64,000 nucleotides of DNA, taken from positions 158,154-222,153 of the forward strand of contig JAJQBQ010000053.1 of assembly GCA_021203205.1 (NCBI GenBank), written 5' to 3'. The position numbers and the translations under genes were made by a program. Every line of letters begins with the position of its first letter. The stretch's first letter is position 1. Source of the DNA: Lachnospiraceae bacterium. Its GTDB lineage: Bacteria > Bacillota > Clostridia > Lachnospirales > Lachnospiraceae. The notes under the pieces are model-generated. The model worked only from the letters and a program-made list of their open reading frames with translations, was not told the DNA's origin and searched no databases. Below, in pieces: positions 1 through 8,460 of this stretch.

Positions 1-1374
1 CATAAGAAAATCATTTCGGGAAGCTCCGCCGTCCACTTTCAGATCTCTGATTTTTGTCCCTGCTTCGTTTTCCATGGCTTTCATGACATCGCGCGACTGC
101 CAGGCAAGGGATTCCAGCATCGCGCGGACAAAGTGAGCCTTTGTGCAGCCTCGCGTGAGACCGACCACGGTTCCTCTCACGTAAGGATTCCAGTAAGGCG
201 CGCCGATGCCGGTGAAAGTCGGCACAATGTAAACGCCTGCCGTGTCCGGAACAGAACGGGCCAGCGTTTCGGATGAAGCCGCATCCGGAATGAGCTGCAT
301 CTCGTCACGCAGCCACTGAATCCCGGCTCCGGCGACAAACACGCTGCCTTCCAGCGCATACTGAATTTCATGGCGGTCGCGTCTGGTGCCGGCCGCAATG
401 GTCGTCAGAAGTCCGTTCTTCGAATCTACGGCATGGCTTCCGGTGTTCATCAGCAGAAAGCAGCCGGTTCCGTAGGTGTTTTTCACATCACCCGGTGCAA
501 AGCAGCACTGACCAAACAGTGCGGCCTGCTGGTCGCCGGCCGCCCCGGCGATCGGAATATGTGAGCCCAAAAGAACCAGATCCGTATAGCCGTACAGACA
601 GCCGGATGGCTTTACCTCGGGCAGCATCTGCGCCGGTATATGAAAACAGGCAAGCAGTTCCGGATCCCAGCACAGTTTATGAATGTCGAACAGCATGGTG
701 CGGGAAGCATTGGTGTAATCCGTCACATGCACTCTGCCTCCGGTCAGCCGCCAGATCAGCCAGGTGTCAACCGTTCCAAACAGAAGGTCACCGGCCTGGG
801 CACGGGCTCTGGCCCCCTCGACGTGATCCAGAATCCACTCGATCTTCGACGCGCAGAAATACGCATCCGGAATCAATCCTGTCACGGATTTCGCGTAATC
901 CGCCATGGTCTGTGGTTTGGTTGCGTCCGAACCCAAATGCCTGTCATCTCCGTATTCCTGACCGGGAATACAGTCTGTCCGGTCATCCGGATTCTCCGCA
1001 AAAGACGGTGTCGCAGGTGCCGGTTCTTTACTCAATTGCCTGATCCGATCCGCCGTGCGTCTGCATTGCCAGACAATCGCATTGTAAACCGGCACACCGG
1101 TTTTCCGATCCCACACAATGGTTGTCTCTCTCTGATTCGTGATGCCGATTGCCGCAATGTCATCCGCAGCAGCGCCGACTTTGCCGGCCGCCTCAATCGC
1201 TACCGCAAGCTGGGTGGACCAGATCTCCATCGGGTCATGCTCCACCCAGCCGGGCTTTGGAAAATACTGTGTAAATTCCCTCTGCGCCAGGCTTGCGATC
1301 CGGCCTTCACGGTCAAACAAAATACAGCGGGAGCTCGTCGTTCCCTGATCCAGTGCCATAACATATTTGCTCAT
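1..1374 (-). CDS. glpK: Glycerol kinase, 3' end outside the window
   Basis: Phosphorylates glycerol to glycerol 3-phosphate with ATP in the cytoplasm (FGGY sugar kinase family). The first 458 codons are visible, starting at ATG 1374 behind a GGAGG site about 8 bases upstream. The N-terminal phosphate loop [10 protein letters not shown], the NQRETT and VWQCRRTA motifs, [40 protein letters not shown] and [10 protein letters not shown] all match GlpK from E. coli to Firmicutes. About 80 C-terminal residues lie beyond base 1. Oddity: between RRTA (residue ~108) and SVTGL (~163) there are about 55 residues where E. coli has about 18, so a ~37-residue acidic, proline-rich insertion is present. It stands alone and diverges from the HlyD-like gene; a promoter is seen at 1544-1572. 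Confidence 0.95.
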   Translation of the reverse strand, partial: MSKYVMALDQGTTSSRCILFDREGRIASLAQREFTQYFPKPGWVEHDPMEIWSTQLAVAIEAAGKVGAAADDIAAIGITNQRETTIVWDRKTGVPVYNAIVWQCRRTADRIRQLSKEPAPATPSFAENPDDRTDCIPGQEYGDDRHLGSDATKPQTMADYAKSVTGLIPDAYFCASKIEWILDHVEGARARAQAGDLLFGTVDTWLIWRLTGGRVHVTDYTNASRTMLFDIHKLCWDPELLACFHIPAQMLPEVKPSGCLYGYTDLVLLGSHIPIAGAAGDQQAALFGQCCFAPGDVKNTYGTGCFLLMNTGSHAVDSKNGLLTTIAAGTRRDRHEIQYALEGSVFVAGAGIQWLRDEMQLIPDAASSETLARSVPDTAGVYIVPTFTGIGAPYWNPYVRGTVVGLTRGCTKAHFVRAMLESLAWQSRDVMKAMENEAGTKIRDLKVDGGASRNDFLM

Positions 1375-1543
1375 ATGTAAAACCTCCATGCAGTCGTTGT
1401 GAAAAACTTCCAAAGCGACCACTCTAATTTTTGACATATGAATCAATAATTTCTCTTACTGAGCAATGGAGAGAAACCGCTTCGCGATTTGTCTTCCGAT
1501 ATGAAATGATTGATTCACAGAGGACTCCTTGATATAGTAACAA

Positions 1544-1572
1544 ATTATAAATCATATCCGACAGTTTCACAA
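1544..1572 (-). promoter_or_regulatory. Sigma-A type promoter for glpK
   Basis: On the minus strand, TTGTGA (1572-1567) and a perfect TATAAT (1549-1544) are separated by 17 bases and point at glpK. The predicted leader is about 165 bases. It contains an inverted pair GAATCAAT/ATTGATTC near 1440-1447 and 1509-1516, which could be an operator or RNA stem. Confidence 0.6.
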
Positions 1573-1605
1573 GAAAAAAACTTACGGAAAATAAATAAGA
1601 AAGGA

Positions 1606-1634
1606 TTGACTCTTCAAGCCTTTGAGAGTAAAAT
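1606..1634 (+). promoter_or_regulatory. Sigma-A type promoter for the HlyD-like/yggS/sepF genes
   Basis: TTGACT (1606-1611), a 17-base spacer and TAAAAT (1629-1634). It is divergent from the glpK promoter about 35 bases away and lies ~130 bases upstream of the HlyD-like start. Confidence 0.65.
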
Positions 1635-1696
1635 AACAAAGGTTTGGGGAATCAACAAAAGACGGCAGAACCGGCTGTCATAGCAGCCGCAGGAAA

Positions 1697-1730
1697 CCGG
1701 CAGGGGAGTAGTGCCGGAGCTTTTTGCTTA
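1697..1730 (+). promoter_or_regulatory. Leader hairpin with short T-run (possible attenuator)
   Basis: The leader carries two stems. GGCTG/CAGCC lies around 1672-1688. A perfect CCGGCA (1697-1702)/TGCCGG (1712-1717) stem follows, with a 9-base loop and then AGCTTTTTGCTT. It lies between the promoter and the gene start, so it could be an intrinsic terminator used for attenuation. I could not match it to a known riboswitch class. Confidence 0.35.
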
Positions 1731-1762
1731 AAGGCCGTATAAAACGTTTATCGGGGTTAAAC

Positions 1763-3178
1763 ATGGCAGATCAGAGAAAAAGAAAAAAGGAAACAAAAAA
1801 GGTAGTATCCATCAACAAACACCGAGTCAATCCCGGGGTCATTGTATTCGGGGTTGTCTTTTTGTACCTTGTCGTATATGTCATATCCTATCTTACCAGA
1901 GGAACCACAAATTATTATGAAGTAGTGAAGGGATCAAACGCGGAGCAGGCAAATATTACCTATACCGGCATCGCGATTCGCGATGAGGAGGTAATTTCTG
2001 CGGAGAGTGCCGGTTATGTGAATTACTATGTCCAGGAAGGCGACCGTGTCAGCGTGAATTCCACCCTGTATTCCATAGATGAAAACGGCTATGTATCCGC
2101 CCTTCTGTCGTCCGGAGAACTGGAGGGGGAAGCTCTGACCTCGGATGATTACAGTTCCATAAGGAAAGCTCTGTCGTCTTTTTCCGTGTCCTACGACCGC
2201 ACAAATTATTCCGCGGTGTATGATTTTAAATATGACCTGGACAGCATCCTTCTGGATGCCGTGAGCGCCAATCTCCTGGCCAGTATCTATGACACGCTGG
2301 AGGCGAGCGGCCAGTCGAATTCATTCCAGATCGTTAAGGCACCCGAAACGGGAATTGTTGTCCACAGCACGGACGGCTATGAATCCCTCACAACAGACGA
2401 TATCTGTGCGGATCTTTTCGATATGGAGGGCTATACTGTCAATCGGACCAGTTCGAACGATCTGGTAAGCAGCGGCGAGGAGATCGGCAAGATTATACAG
2501 GACGAGCGCTGGAAGCTTGTGATTCCCCTGTCCCAGGAAGAGGCGGAGAAGTTATCTTCCTATTCCACGCTGACCGTACAGTTTGTCAGCGACGGAATCC
2601 AGGCCAAATGTGATTTTGAGATTCTGGAACAGTCCGACGGCATCTACGGCATACTGACGTTCTATCGTTTCATGGTGCGTTACGCCTCGGAGCGCTACCT
2701 GGAAATTCAGATTGAAGAATCCATCGTGGAAGGTTTAAAAATACCGAAAACATCGGTCGTTGATCTGGATCTTTACCTGATCCCGGTGGACTATTATGTA
2801 CAGGGCGGCGATGGGGAAGATTACGGTTTCTACCTGGAGGTTTACGACGAAGAAGGAAACGCCAGCATCAGCTTTATCACGCCGACCGTCTACTATAAGA
2901 CAGACGAATACTGCTATGTCGCGAAGGATCTGATTACAGACGGTGATGTCATCGTGCTTTCGGATTCCAACACACGTTACCAGGTGGGCGCAACCGGAAT
3001 CGTGCAGGGTGTTTATCAGATCAACAGCGGCTATACCATATTTAAACGGATTGAAATTCTGGATGAGACCAGTGATTATTACATTGTAGCTGAAGGAATT
3101 TCAGGCGGAATTGTAGTATATGATCACATCGTTCTTGACGGTTCTACGGTTGATGAATCACAGATTGTGTATCAGTAA
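1763..3178 (+). CDS. HlyD-like membrane-anchored protein upstream of sepF
   Basis: A 471-residue protein with a short basic cytoplasmic N-terminus, one membrane segment (about residues 22-44, FGVVFLYLVVYVISYL) and a long extracytoplasmic part. The latter has periplasmic-adaptor-like beta elements: a biotinyl/lipoyl-like AIRDEEVISAESAGYVNYYV near the start, KAPETGIVVHSTDGY mid-protein and barrel-like stretches later. This matches the HlyD-family-like protein commonly found just upstream of yggS and sepF in Lachnospiraceae; its role is not established. The ATG at 1763 is chosen over an upstream TTG (1724) because it gives the normal basic N-terminus, although the RBS (GGGG) is weak. It probably heads an operon with yggS and sepF (25- and 20-base gaps). 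Confidence 0.75.
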   Translation: MADQRKRKKETKKVVSINKHRVNPGVIVFGVVFLYLVVYVISYLTRGTTNYYEVVKGSNAEQANITYTGIAIRDEEVISAESAGYVNYYVQEGDRVSVNSTLYSIDENGYVSALLSSGELEGEALTSDDYSSIRKALSSFSVSYDRTNYSAVYDFKYDLDSILLDAVSANLLASIYDTLEASGQSNSFQIVKAPETGIVVHSTDGYESLTTDDICADLFDMEGYTVNRTSSNDLVSSGEEIGKIIQDERWKLVIPLSQEEAEKLSSYSTLTVQFVSDGIQAKCDFEILEQSDGIYGILTFYRFMVRYASERYLEIQIEESIVEGLKIPKTSVVDLDLYLIPVDYYVQGGDGEDYGFYLEVYDEEGNASISFITPTVYYKTDEYCYVAKDLITDGDVIVLSDSNTRYQVGATGIVQGVYQINSGYTIFKRIEILDETSDYYIVAEGISGGIVVYDHIVLDGSTVDESQIVYQ

Positions 3179-3202
3179 TACCAGAAAGGAAGGAAGTTCC
3201 AT

Positions 3203-3898
3203 ATGCTGAGGGAAAATTATGAGGCGGTCGACCGGCGCGTTGCGGAGGCCTGCAGGAGAGCAGGCCGCGACCGCAGTGAAGTAACGCTGGTTGCGGTCAG
3301 CAAGACAAAACCGGCAACGGATATTCTGGAAGTATATCAGTCCGGTGTCCGTGATTTCGGGGAGAATAAAGTTCAGGAGCTGACGGAAAAATACGGTGTG
3401 CTGCCGGATGATATTCGCTGGCACCTGATCGGGCACCTGCAGCGCAATAAAGTAAAATATCTCCCCGGAAAGACATGCCTGATCCACTCGGTTGACAGCC
3501 TGCGGCTTGCCATGGAAATTGAAACCATCTACGCTGCGGCAGATATGGAGTGCGATATTCTCCTGGAAGTGAACGTAGCGGAGGAAGAGAGCAAATATGG
3601 CGTCAAAGCATCCGAAGTTTATGATCTTGCGAAGCAGATCGCGGAGCTTCCTCATGTTCACATTCGGGGCCTTATGACGATCGCGCCTTATACGGAAGAC
3701 CCGGAGAGCAACCGGAAATACTTCCGCGAACTTCGTCAACTGGCGGTTGACATTCAGAGCAAAAAGCCCCATAATATCTGCATGGACGAATTGTCCATGG
3801 GTATGACCGGAGATTTTGAAGTCGCGATAGAAGAGGGCGCAACCATTGTCCGCGTCGGCACCGGTATTTTTGGAGAGAGAAATTATAATATTAATTAA
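3203..3898 (+). CDS. yggS: PLP homeostasis protein, YggS/YlmE family
   Basis: A 231-residue single-domain PLP-binding TIM-barrel protein (COG0325), usual length. The cofactor lysine lies in VAVSKTKP (residue ~34). Further family motifs are DFGENKVQEL, WHLIGHLQRNK, HSVDS, VNVAEEESKYG, IRGLMTIAPY, LSMGMTGDFEVAIEEGATIVRVGTGIFG. The protein controls free pyridoxal phosphate and amino-acid balance in the cytosol. Start ATG 3203 follows AGGAAGG. Its place before sepF is the conserved ylmE-ylmF order of Gram-positive division clusters. Confidence 0.95.
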   Translation: MLRENYEAVDRRVAEACRRAGRDRSEVTLVAVSKTKPATDILEVYQSGVRDFGENKVQELTEKYGVLPDDIRWHLIGHLQRNKVKYLPGKTCLIHSVDSLRLAMEIETIYAAADMECDILLEVNVAEEESKYGVKASEVYDLAKQIAELPHVHIRGLMTIAPYTEDPESNRKYFRELRQLAVDIQSKKPHNICMDELSMGMTGDFEVAIEEGATIVRVGTGIFGERNYNIN

Positions 3899-3917
3899 AT
3901 TAAGGAGATAAATAGTT

Positions 3918-4499
3918 ATGAGTATTTCAGACAAATTCCTTGGTATCTTTCGTGTAAAGGACGAAGATTACGATGACGACTACTACGATGATTATGAGGA
4001 TGAATATGAAGATATTCCTCAGCCCAGAACAGCTTCCCGCAGGAAGCCAAAGCAGAAAGCCGTTCCTGACCTGGATGAAGAAGATTATGAGGACGAGGAA
4101 GATGATTTTGACGATGACGAGCCTGTAGTGAAAAAATCCGCTCCGAAAAAGCGCTCCGCGCGCAACAACAAGGTTGTACAGCTGAATTCACGTACACACA
4201 CCGCAGCGGAAGTCTGCGTCATTAAGCCCCAGTCTGTTGAGGATGCCAACGAAGTTTCCGATACGCTTCTGCAGGGGAAAGCCGTCATACTTAATCTCTA
4301 TGGCCTTGATGTTATGATTTCGCAGCGCATCATAGACTTTTCCGGCGGCACATGTTATGCCATCGGCGGAAACCTGAAGAAGGTGAAAGACGATATTTTT
4401 GTCATATCTCCGCCGTCCATCGACATCTCCGGCGATATTCAGGAGCTGCCAAACGGTGATTTTGACATGTCATCTATTACGGCAAAGAAGCTCTATTGA
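3918..4499 (+). CDS. sepF: Cell division protein SepF
   Basis: A 193-residue FtsZ-binding membrane tether that bundles FtsZ filaments at the septum. An N-terminal amphipathic helix (MSISDKFLGIFRVKDED) is followed by a long Asp/Glu/Tyr-rich, then Lys-rich linker (about residues 13-85). The C-terminal SepF core (about 95-185) has VCVIKPQSVEDANEVSDTL, GKAVILNL and RIIDFSGGTCYAIGG. It is longer than the ~150-residue B. subtilis protein because of the linker. AAGGAGATAAATAGTT precedes the ATG. The 3' end is the first unit of a degenerate 37-bp repeat that continues downstream. Confidence 0.95.
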   Translation: MSISDKFLGIFRVKDEDYDDDYYDDYEDEYEDIPQPRTASRRKPKQKAVPDLDEEDYEDEEDDFDDDEPVVKKSAPKKRSARNNKVVQLNSRTHTAAEVCVIKPQSVEDANEVSDTLLQGKAVILNLYGLDVMISQRIIDFSGGTCYAIGGNLKKVKDDIFVISPPSIDISGDIQELPNGDFDMSSITAKKLY

Positions 4500-4645
4500 T
4501 GAGATGACATTTATTACGGGATAGAGATTCTATTGATGTGACGACATTTATCACGGGATAGAGGTTCTAATTGATGTGATGACATCTACTACGGCAATAT
4601 TGAAGTAATAACATCTATTATGGGATAGAAGTTCTATTGATGGAT
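4471..4645. repeat. Degenerate 37-bp tandem repeat seeded by the sepF 3' end
   Basis: Five copies of a unit starting CATxTAxTAxGG begin at 4471 (inside sepF), 4508, 4545, 4583 and 4612, giving spacings of 37, 37, 38 and 29 bases. Copies also share a downstream TTCTATTGATG or close variant. The unit length is not a multiple of three, and copies two onward lie after the sepF stop. The remainder of the 4500-4828 gap is AT-rich and shows no gene. Confidence 0.75.
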
Positions 4646-4768
4646 AGTAGATGGTATCCATTAGGGAAAAGAAAACAGAAACAGTTTTATTAATATAACC
4701 GAAAAAGTCTGCTGCGTGTAATAGGATGTTTGCACTTTTTCTAATATAACCAATGATTCGTGTTGAGA

Positions 4769-4804
4769 CACAGGGAATTGTGCCGGAAAGGCATATTCCC
4801 TGTG
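4769..4804 (+). promoter_or_regulatory. 10-bp hairpin in the ylmH leader
   Basis: A perfect inverted repeat CACAGGGAAT (4769-4778)/ATTCCCTGTG (4795-4804) ends 24 bases before the ylmH start. No U-run follows, so it is more likely a leader structure or operator than a terminator. Confidence 0.4.
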
Positions 4805-4828
4805 CTTTCAAGTGAAAAAGGATATGAA

Positions 4829-5602
4829 ATGAATACAGATCAAAGCAGACTGCTCAGTCATTTTGAAGACATGGCAAACAGGGCTTATGAGCGCGGGATT
4901 CCATGCGCTTCAGATTTTTTGAATCTGAATGAGCAAAGTCTCTTTCATGGGGCAGGCAAACAGTTTGGCTTTTGCCAAATCCGGGAGGATGGTGGACATC
5001 CCTCCGCGGAGCGAAAAAGAATCTTCTTTTTTCCGCCGGACTATCCCGCGGAAGCAGCAGAGGATTATATCCAGGAACAGATTACCTGTCTCTCCATCAC
5101 ACCGGTTCAGGCAAAGTTCGCTGACTCACTGACGCATCGGGATTTTCTCGGGGCTGTATTGAACCTGGGAATTGATCGCTCCAGAGTCGGCGACATTTTT
5201 GTGCAGGAACAGACTTCGGCCTGGTGCCTGTTAGACAGCAGAATCGGTGCATTTGTGTGCGATAATCTGACAAGAGTCAAACACACTACCGTGCATACAG
5301 AACTTTCAGGCAGCCTTCCGGAAGATTTTGTGATTCCGACAGAATCCCGAAAGGGAAGCGTCGCATCTTTGCGTATAGATGCACTGATCGCACTTGCTTT
5401 TAAGCTTTCCAGAACGCAGGCATCCGAATGCATTCGGGAGGAGCGCGTATTTTTGCAGGGAAAACTCGTGCGTTCCGGTGCGGAAACCGTAAAACCCGGC
5501 CAAATCGTTTCTTTGCGCGGTCAGGGAAGATTTCGTTTTGAAAAAATCCTTGGAGAGACAAAAAAAGAACGCAATTTTGTGGAAATATCCATATTTCGGT
5601 AG
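4829..5602 (+). CDS. ylmH: S4-domain RNA-binding protein YlmH
   Basis: A 257-residue YlmH family protein, linked to division in Gram-positives and with a C-terminal S4 RNA-binding domain (about residues 178-240: LRIDALIALAFKLSRTQASE, VFLQGKLV, KPGQIVSLRGQGRF). The central part has the family's DFLGAVLNLGIDRSRVGDI block. The ATG at 4829 is preferred over an upstream in-frame alternative because AAAAAGGATATGAA precedes it and the family begins at MNTDQSRLLSHF-like sequence. It sits between sepF and lspA, the classical ylm-lsp order. Confidence 0.92.
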   Translation: MNTDQSRLLSHFEDMANRAYERGIPCASDFLNLNEQSLFHGAGKQFGFCQIREDGGHPSAERKRIFFFPPDYPAEAAEDYIQEQITCLSITPVQAKFADSLTHRDFLGAVLNLGIDRSRVGDIFVQEQTSAWCLLDSRIGAFVCDNLTRVKHTTVHTELSGSLPEDFVIPTESRKGSVASLRIDALIALAFKLSRTQASECIREERVFLQGKLVRSGAETVKPGQIVSLRGQGRFRFEKILGETKKERNFVEISIFR

Positions 5603-5629
5603 ATCATAAAATCAGGAGACAGGTCTTCT

Positions 5630-6229
5630 ATGAATAAAAAAAATATTTTCATATCCTACGTAAAGTTTTCTCTTATATATATTGTTTTCTGCCTTCTTCT
5701 GATTGGCCTGGATCAGGTGACAAAAGAATTGGCAGTGCAATACCTGAAAGGGAATGAGGATATTTCTGTCATACCAAAGGTGTTCTCTCTGTCCTATGTG
5801 GAAAACCACGGTGCAGCCTTCGGCATTCTGGAGGGGCGACAATGGCTTTTAATTGGAGTATCGTTTTTTTTCCTTGCTCTGGTTCTGTTGTTCGCACTGC
5901 ATATATTTCGTATTTGCCAGGAAAGCCGGCGGGAGAATCTTTCCGCAGCCAAATACGTTTTCCTGATTCTGTGTATGGCATTCATTACATCGGGAGCGAT
6001 CGGAAACCTGATTGATCGGGTAAGGCAGGGGTATGTGGTTGATTTCCTTTACCTGCTCACGAAAAATATTCCCTTTTTATCATTTGATTTTCCTGTGTTT
6101 AATATAGCAGACTGTTATGTGACTATTGCAGCCTTTTCCGTCATTCTTGCCGGCCTGTTTCTGTTTAAGGAAGAAGAGCTAAATAAGATTTTTACTTTCC
6201 GCGACTTGAAGGAAAATAACAAATCCTGA
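5630..6229 (+). CDS. lspA: Lipoprotein signal peptidase II
   Basis: A 199-residue membrane aspartyl protease that removes the signal peptide from prolipoproteins after lipidation. Four membrane segments are visible (about residues 12-32, 72-95, 107-122, 160-178). Conserved motifs are DQVTKELA, VENHGAAFGIL, GAIGNLIDRV and FNIADCYVT. The catalytic aspartates should be D138 (VVDFL) and D161 (NIAD). It is slightly longer than the ~160-residue family norm owing to an extended loop and tail. AGGAG precedes ATG 5630. Confidence 0.95.
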   Translation: MNKKNIFISYVKFSLIYIVFCLLLIGLDQVTKELAVQYLKGNEDISVIPKVFSLSYVENHGAAFGILEGRQWLLIGVSFFFLALVLLFALHIFRICQESRRENLSAAKYVFLILCMAFITSGAIGNLIDRVRQGYVVDFLYLLTKNIPFLSFDFPVFNIADCYVTIAAFSVILAGLFLFKEEELNKIFTFRDLKENNKS

Positions 6230-6262
6230 AGTCAGCCAAATATCATTCATATGACATCAGGG

Positions 6263-6311
6263 TCCCAGGCACTTGAATCGGATGCTTGCATCCGTATTCA
6301 TGTGCCTGGGA
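6263..6311. repeat. Large near-perfect palindrome (49 bp)
   Basis: The sequence folds back nearly completely. TCCCAGGCAC (6263-6272) pairs with GTGCCTGGGA (6302-6311), TGAAT with ATTCA, and CGGATGC with GCATCCG, around a two-base turn. No T-run follows on either side, so it is not a typical intrinsic terminator. It lies between lspA and the pseudouridine synthase gene. It may be a REP-like element or a protein-assisted terminator. Confidence 0.55.
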
Positions 6312-6466
6312 TACGTAAAGCATGAGAATGCAGCCATGTTTGAACCAATATGGGCCAAACGTGAGCGAAATCCTAATGTTTTAGCGTCTCGAGAGCGAGC
6401 AGCGCGAAGAAAACCGTGGTGTCATCAATTTTAGCTGGCAGCAATTATATTTTTCGGTGTTATAAT

Positions 6467-7384
6467 ATGGAAGAAATTGAACTTACTCGCTGCGGTGAAA
6501 AAATCCGCCTGGATAAATTTATATCGGATGAATGCAGAAATCTTTCAAGATCCTATGTTCAAAAGCTGATCGATGAAGGAAATATCATCTGTTTATCGAA
6601 CCCCGCGAAAAAATTAAAAGCAGGAGATCGAATCGGTGACGGAGAAGCCATTCTTCTGCAGATTCCGGATCCCCAGACGCCGGATATATGTCCGGAAAAT
6701 ATTCCCCTGGATATTTTATATGAAGATGCGGACATTCTTGTCATAAATAAACCAAAGGGAATGGTTGTACACCCTGCAAATGGACATAGTACTGGCACTG
6801 TTGTAAATGCCGTTCTGTATCACTGTCACGGTGAACTTTCCGGGATCAATGGGGTTCAGCGCCCGGGCATTGTCCATAGAATAGATCAGGATACAACCGG
6901 TTCTCTGATTATATGCAAAAATGATTTTGCACATACATTTATCGCAGACCAGCTGAAAGTGCATTCGATCACCAGGAAATATGTAGCCATTGTACATGGA
7001 AACATGAAAGAAGAGACCATGACAATACACAAAAAAATCGGACGCAGTCTGACGGATCGAAAAAAAATGTCTGTAAACTGTAAAAACGGAAAAGATGCCA
7101 CCACTCACTGCAGAGTTTTGGAACAACTAAAAGGTTATACTTATGTGGAATGTACCCTGGAAACCGGGCGGACGCACCAGATTCGCGTGCACATGGCCAG
7201 CGCAGGGCATCCGGTTCTGGGAGATACCGTTTACGGACCATCGAGGTGCCCGATACCAAATTTGCAGGGCCAGACGTTGCATGCGAAAACAATTGGGTTT
7301 ATACATCCGTCAAGCAGAGAATATGTAGAATTTGACGCGCCGCTGCCGGATTATTTTACAGAGCTTCTTTCTAAGCTAAGGTAA
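6467..7384 (+). CDS. RluA/RluD-family 23S rRNA pseudouridine synthase
   Basis: A 305-residue protein with an N-terminal S4 domain (KIRLDKFISDECRNLSRSYV, residues ~10-60) and a RluA catalytic domain. The catalytic aspartate is in HRIDQDTTGSLI; flanking motifs are VVNKPKGMVVHP-like, KYVAIVHG and ETGRTHQIRVH. It isomerises uridines in large-subunit rRNA; it is the YlyB-type gene that normally follows lspA. ATG 6467 is preferred over an upstream GTG at 6416 because the S4 domain then starts at the usual distance. TATAAT immediately precedes this ATG, so transcripts could start extremely close to it. Confidence 0.88.
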   Translation: MEEIELTRCGEKIRLDKFISDECRNLSRSYVQKLIDEGNIICLSNPAKKLKAGDRIGDGEAILLQIPDPQTPDICPENIPLDILYEDADILVINKPKGMVVHPANGHSTGTVVNAVLYHCHGELSGINGVQRPGIVHRIDQDTTGSLIICKNDFAHTFIADQLKVHSITRKYVAIVHGNMKEETMTIHKKIGRSLTDRKKMSVNCKNGKDATTHCRVLEQLKGYTYVECTLETGRTHQIRVHMASAGHPVLGDTVYGPSRCPIPNLQGQTLHAKTIGFIHPSSREYVEFDAPLPDYFTELLSKLR

Positions 7385-7413
7385 AATACAGTGACGGTAA
7401 AACAGACTCACCT

Positions 7414-7437
7414 GGCAAATATATATTTGCCTTTTTT
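7414..7437 (+). terminator. Intrinsic terminator after the pseudouridine synthase
   Basis: A perfect 18-base palindrome (7414-7431, arms GGCAAATAT/ATATTTGCC) is followed directly by six T (7432-7437), about 30 bases after the stop codon. Confidence 0.75.
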
Positions 7438-7455
7438 GGCCGTTTCTGTTATAAT
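7427..7455 (+). promoter_or_regulatory. Promoter for the cytidylate-kinase-like gene
   Basis: TTGCCT (7427-7432), a 17-base spacer and TATAAT (7450-7455). The -35 lies inside the terminator stem and T-run at 7414-7437, so read-through and new initiation may interfere. Confidence 0.5.
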
Positions 7456-7620
7456 TGTTGGCATACAGCACGCAACTGACATAATGTCAGAAGTGTTTTA
7501 AATAATTATATGAGAATCGGGCTGTCAGTTTCTCATGCATTCGCGTTTCAAATTAAGTATACAAGTATATAATTGAGTATAGTTATATGTTGAAAACGCG
7601 GTTCTATCAGGAGGTGTATT

Positions 7621-8244
7621 ATGTCTAAATTTGTTATTACAATCGGAAGACAGACCGGCAGTCGAGGCCGAATCATCGGAAGGCAGCTCGCGGAGAAACT
7701 GGGAGTTAAGTGTTATGATAAGGAAATTCTTACAGTAGCAGCCAAAGAAAGCGGATACAGTGAAGATATCTTCAAATATCATGATGAACGCCCAACCAAC
7801 AGCTTTTTGTTTAATCTTGTCATGGATTCTTACTCTATGGGATATCCGATGTCTCCGTATTCTGATTTGCCGTTAAGTCAGAAAGTATTTGTTGAACAGT
7901 TCAACACCATAAAGAAAATTGCAAATCAGGAATCCTGCGTCATGATTGGTCGCTGTGCCGATTATGCTCTTCGTGATTATCCAAATCTGCTTCGTATTTT
8001 TATCCATGCAGACCTGGATTACCGGGCAGAAAACATTGCCAAAGAGGACAATATCAGCATTGACAAGGCGCGGGACGTTTGCCAGAAAACAGACAAAAAA
8101 CGTGCCAGCTATTATAACTATTATTCTGATATGAAATGGGGAGATGCCATTACGTACGATCTGTCGATTAACAGCCATGTGCTCGGCATCGAAGGTACTG
8201 CGGATTATCTGGAGAAATATGTACGTGCGGCATTGAAAATCTGA
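7621..8244 (+). CDS. Cytidylate kinase-like family protein
   Basis: A 207-residue P-loop protein of the cytidylate-kinase-like family (a nucleotide kinase fold abundant in Clostridia). The N-terminal FVITIGRQTGSRGRIIGRQLAEKLG is a variant phosphate loop (GRQTGSRG) and YDKEIL follows as in Cmk. CVMIGRCADYALRD and an arginine-rich lid (DKARDVCQKTDKKRASYYNYY) are also Cmk-like. The true substrate is unknown; these genes occur alongside a genuine cmk. AGGAGGTGTATT precedes ATG 7621. It has its own promoter and no operon partner. Confidence 0.85.
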   Translation: MSKFVITIGRQTGSRGRIIGRQLAEKLGVKCYDKEILTVAAKESGYSEDIFKYHDERPTNSFLFNLVMDSYSMGYPMSPYSDLPLSQKVFVEQFNTIKKIANQESCVMIGRCADYALRDYPNLLRIFIHADLDYRAENIAKEDNISIDKARDVCQKTDKKRASYYNYYSDMKWGDAITYDLSINSHVLGIEGTADYLEKYVRAALKI

Positions 8245-8358
8245 AGCCATTCGTTGGGATAAGCGTTTTCGCATTTTTCATTTGGGCAATGTGTTGATGA
8301 TGCCGAAGGATTTTCACGTCCAATTATAATGTAAGTGAGCAAGTAAAAAGGAGAAATC

Positions 8359-8412
8359 ATGTCCCGGGAGGAGGGTGAAAATCTCACCCCGGGACATATA
8401 TTTATTCGCTAA
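8359..8412 (+). other. Hairpin overlapping a 17-codon ORF with strong RBS
   Basis: An inverted repeat pairs ATGTCCCGGG (8359-8368) with CCCGGGACAT (8388-8397), with an inner GGTGA/TCACC stem. It also encodes MSREEGENLTPGHIFIR, a 17-residue ORF with AAAGGAG six bases before its ATG and stop TAA at 8410-8412. It could be a leader peptide whose translation opens the hairpin ahead of the recombinase gene, or simply a terminator without U-run. Nothing else is seen in 8245-8460. Confidence 0.35.
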
Positions 8413-8460
8413 ATCCAGGTTTAACGAATAGTTTTGTTTAAAACAGGGAGTTATGTAGAT

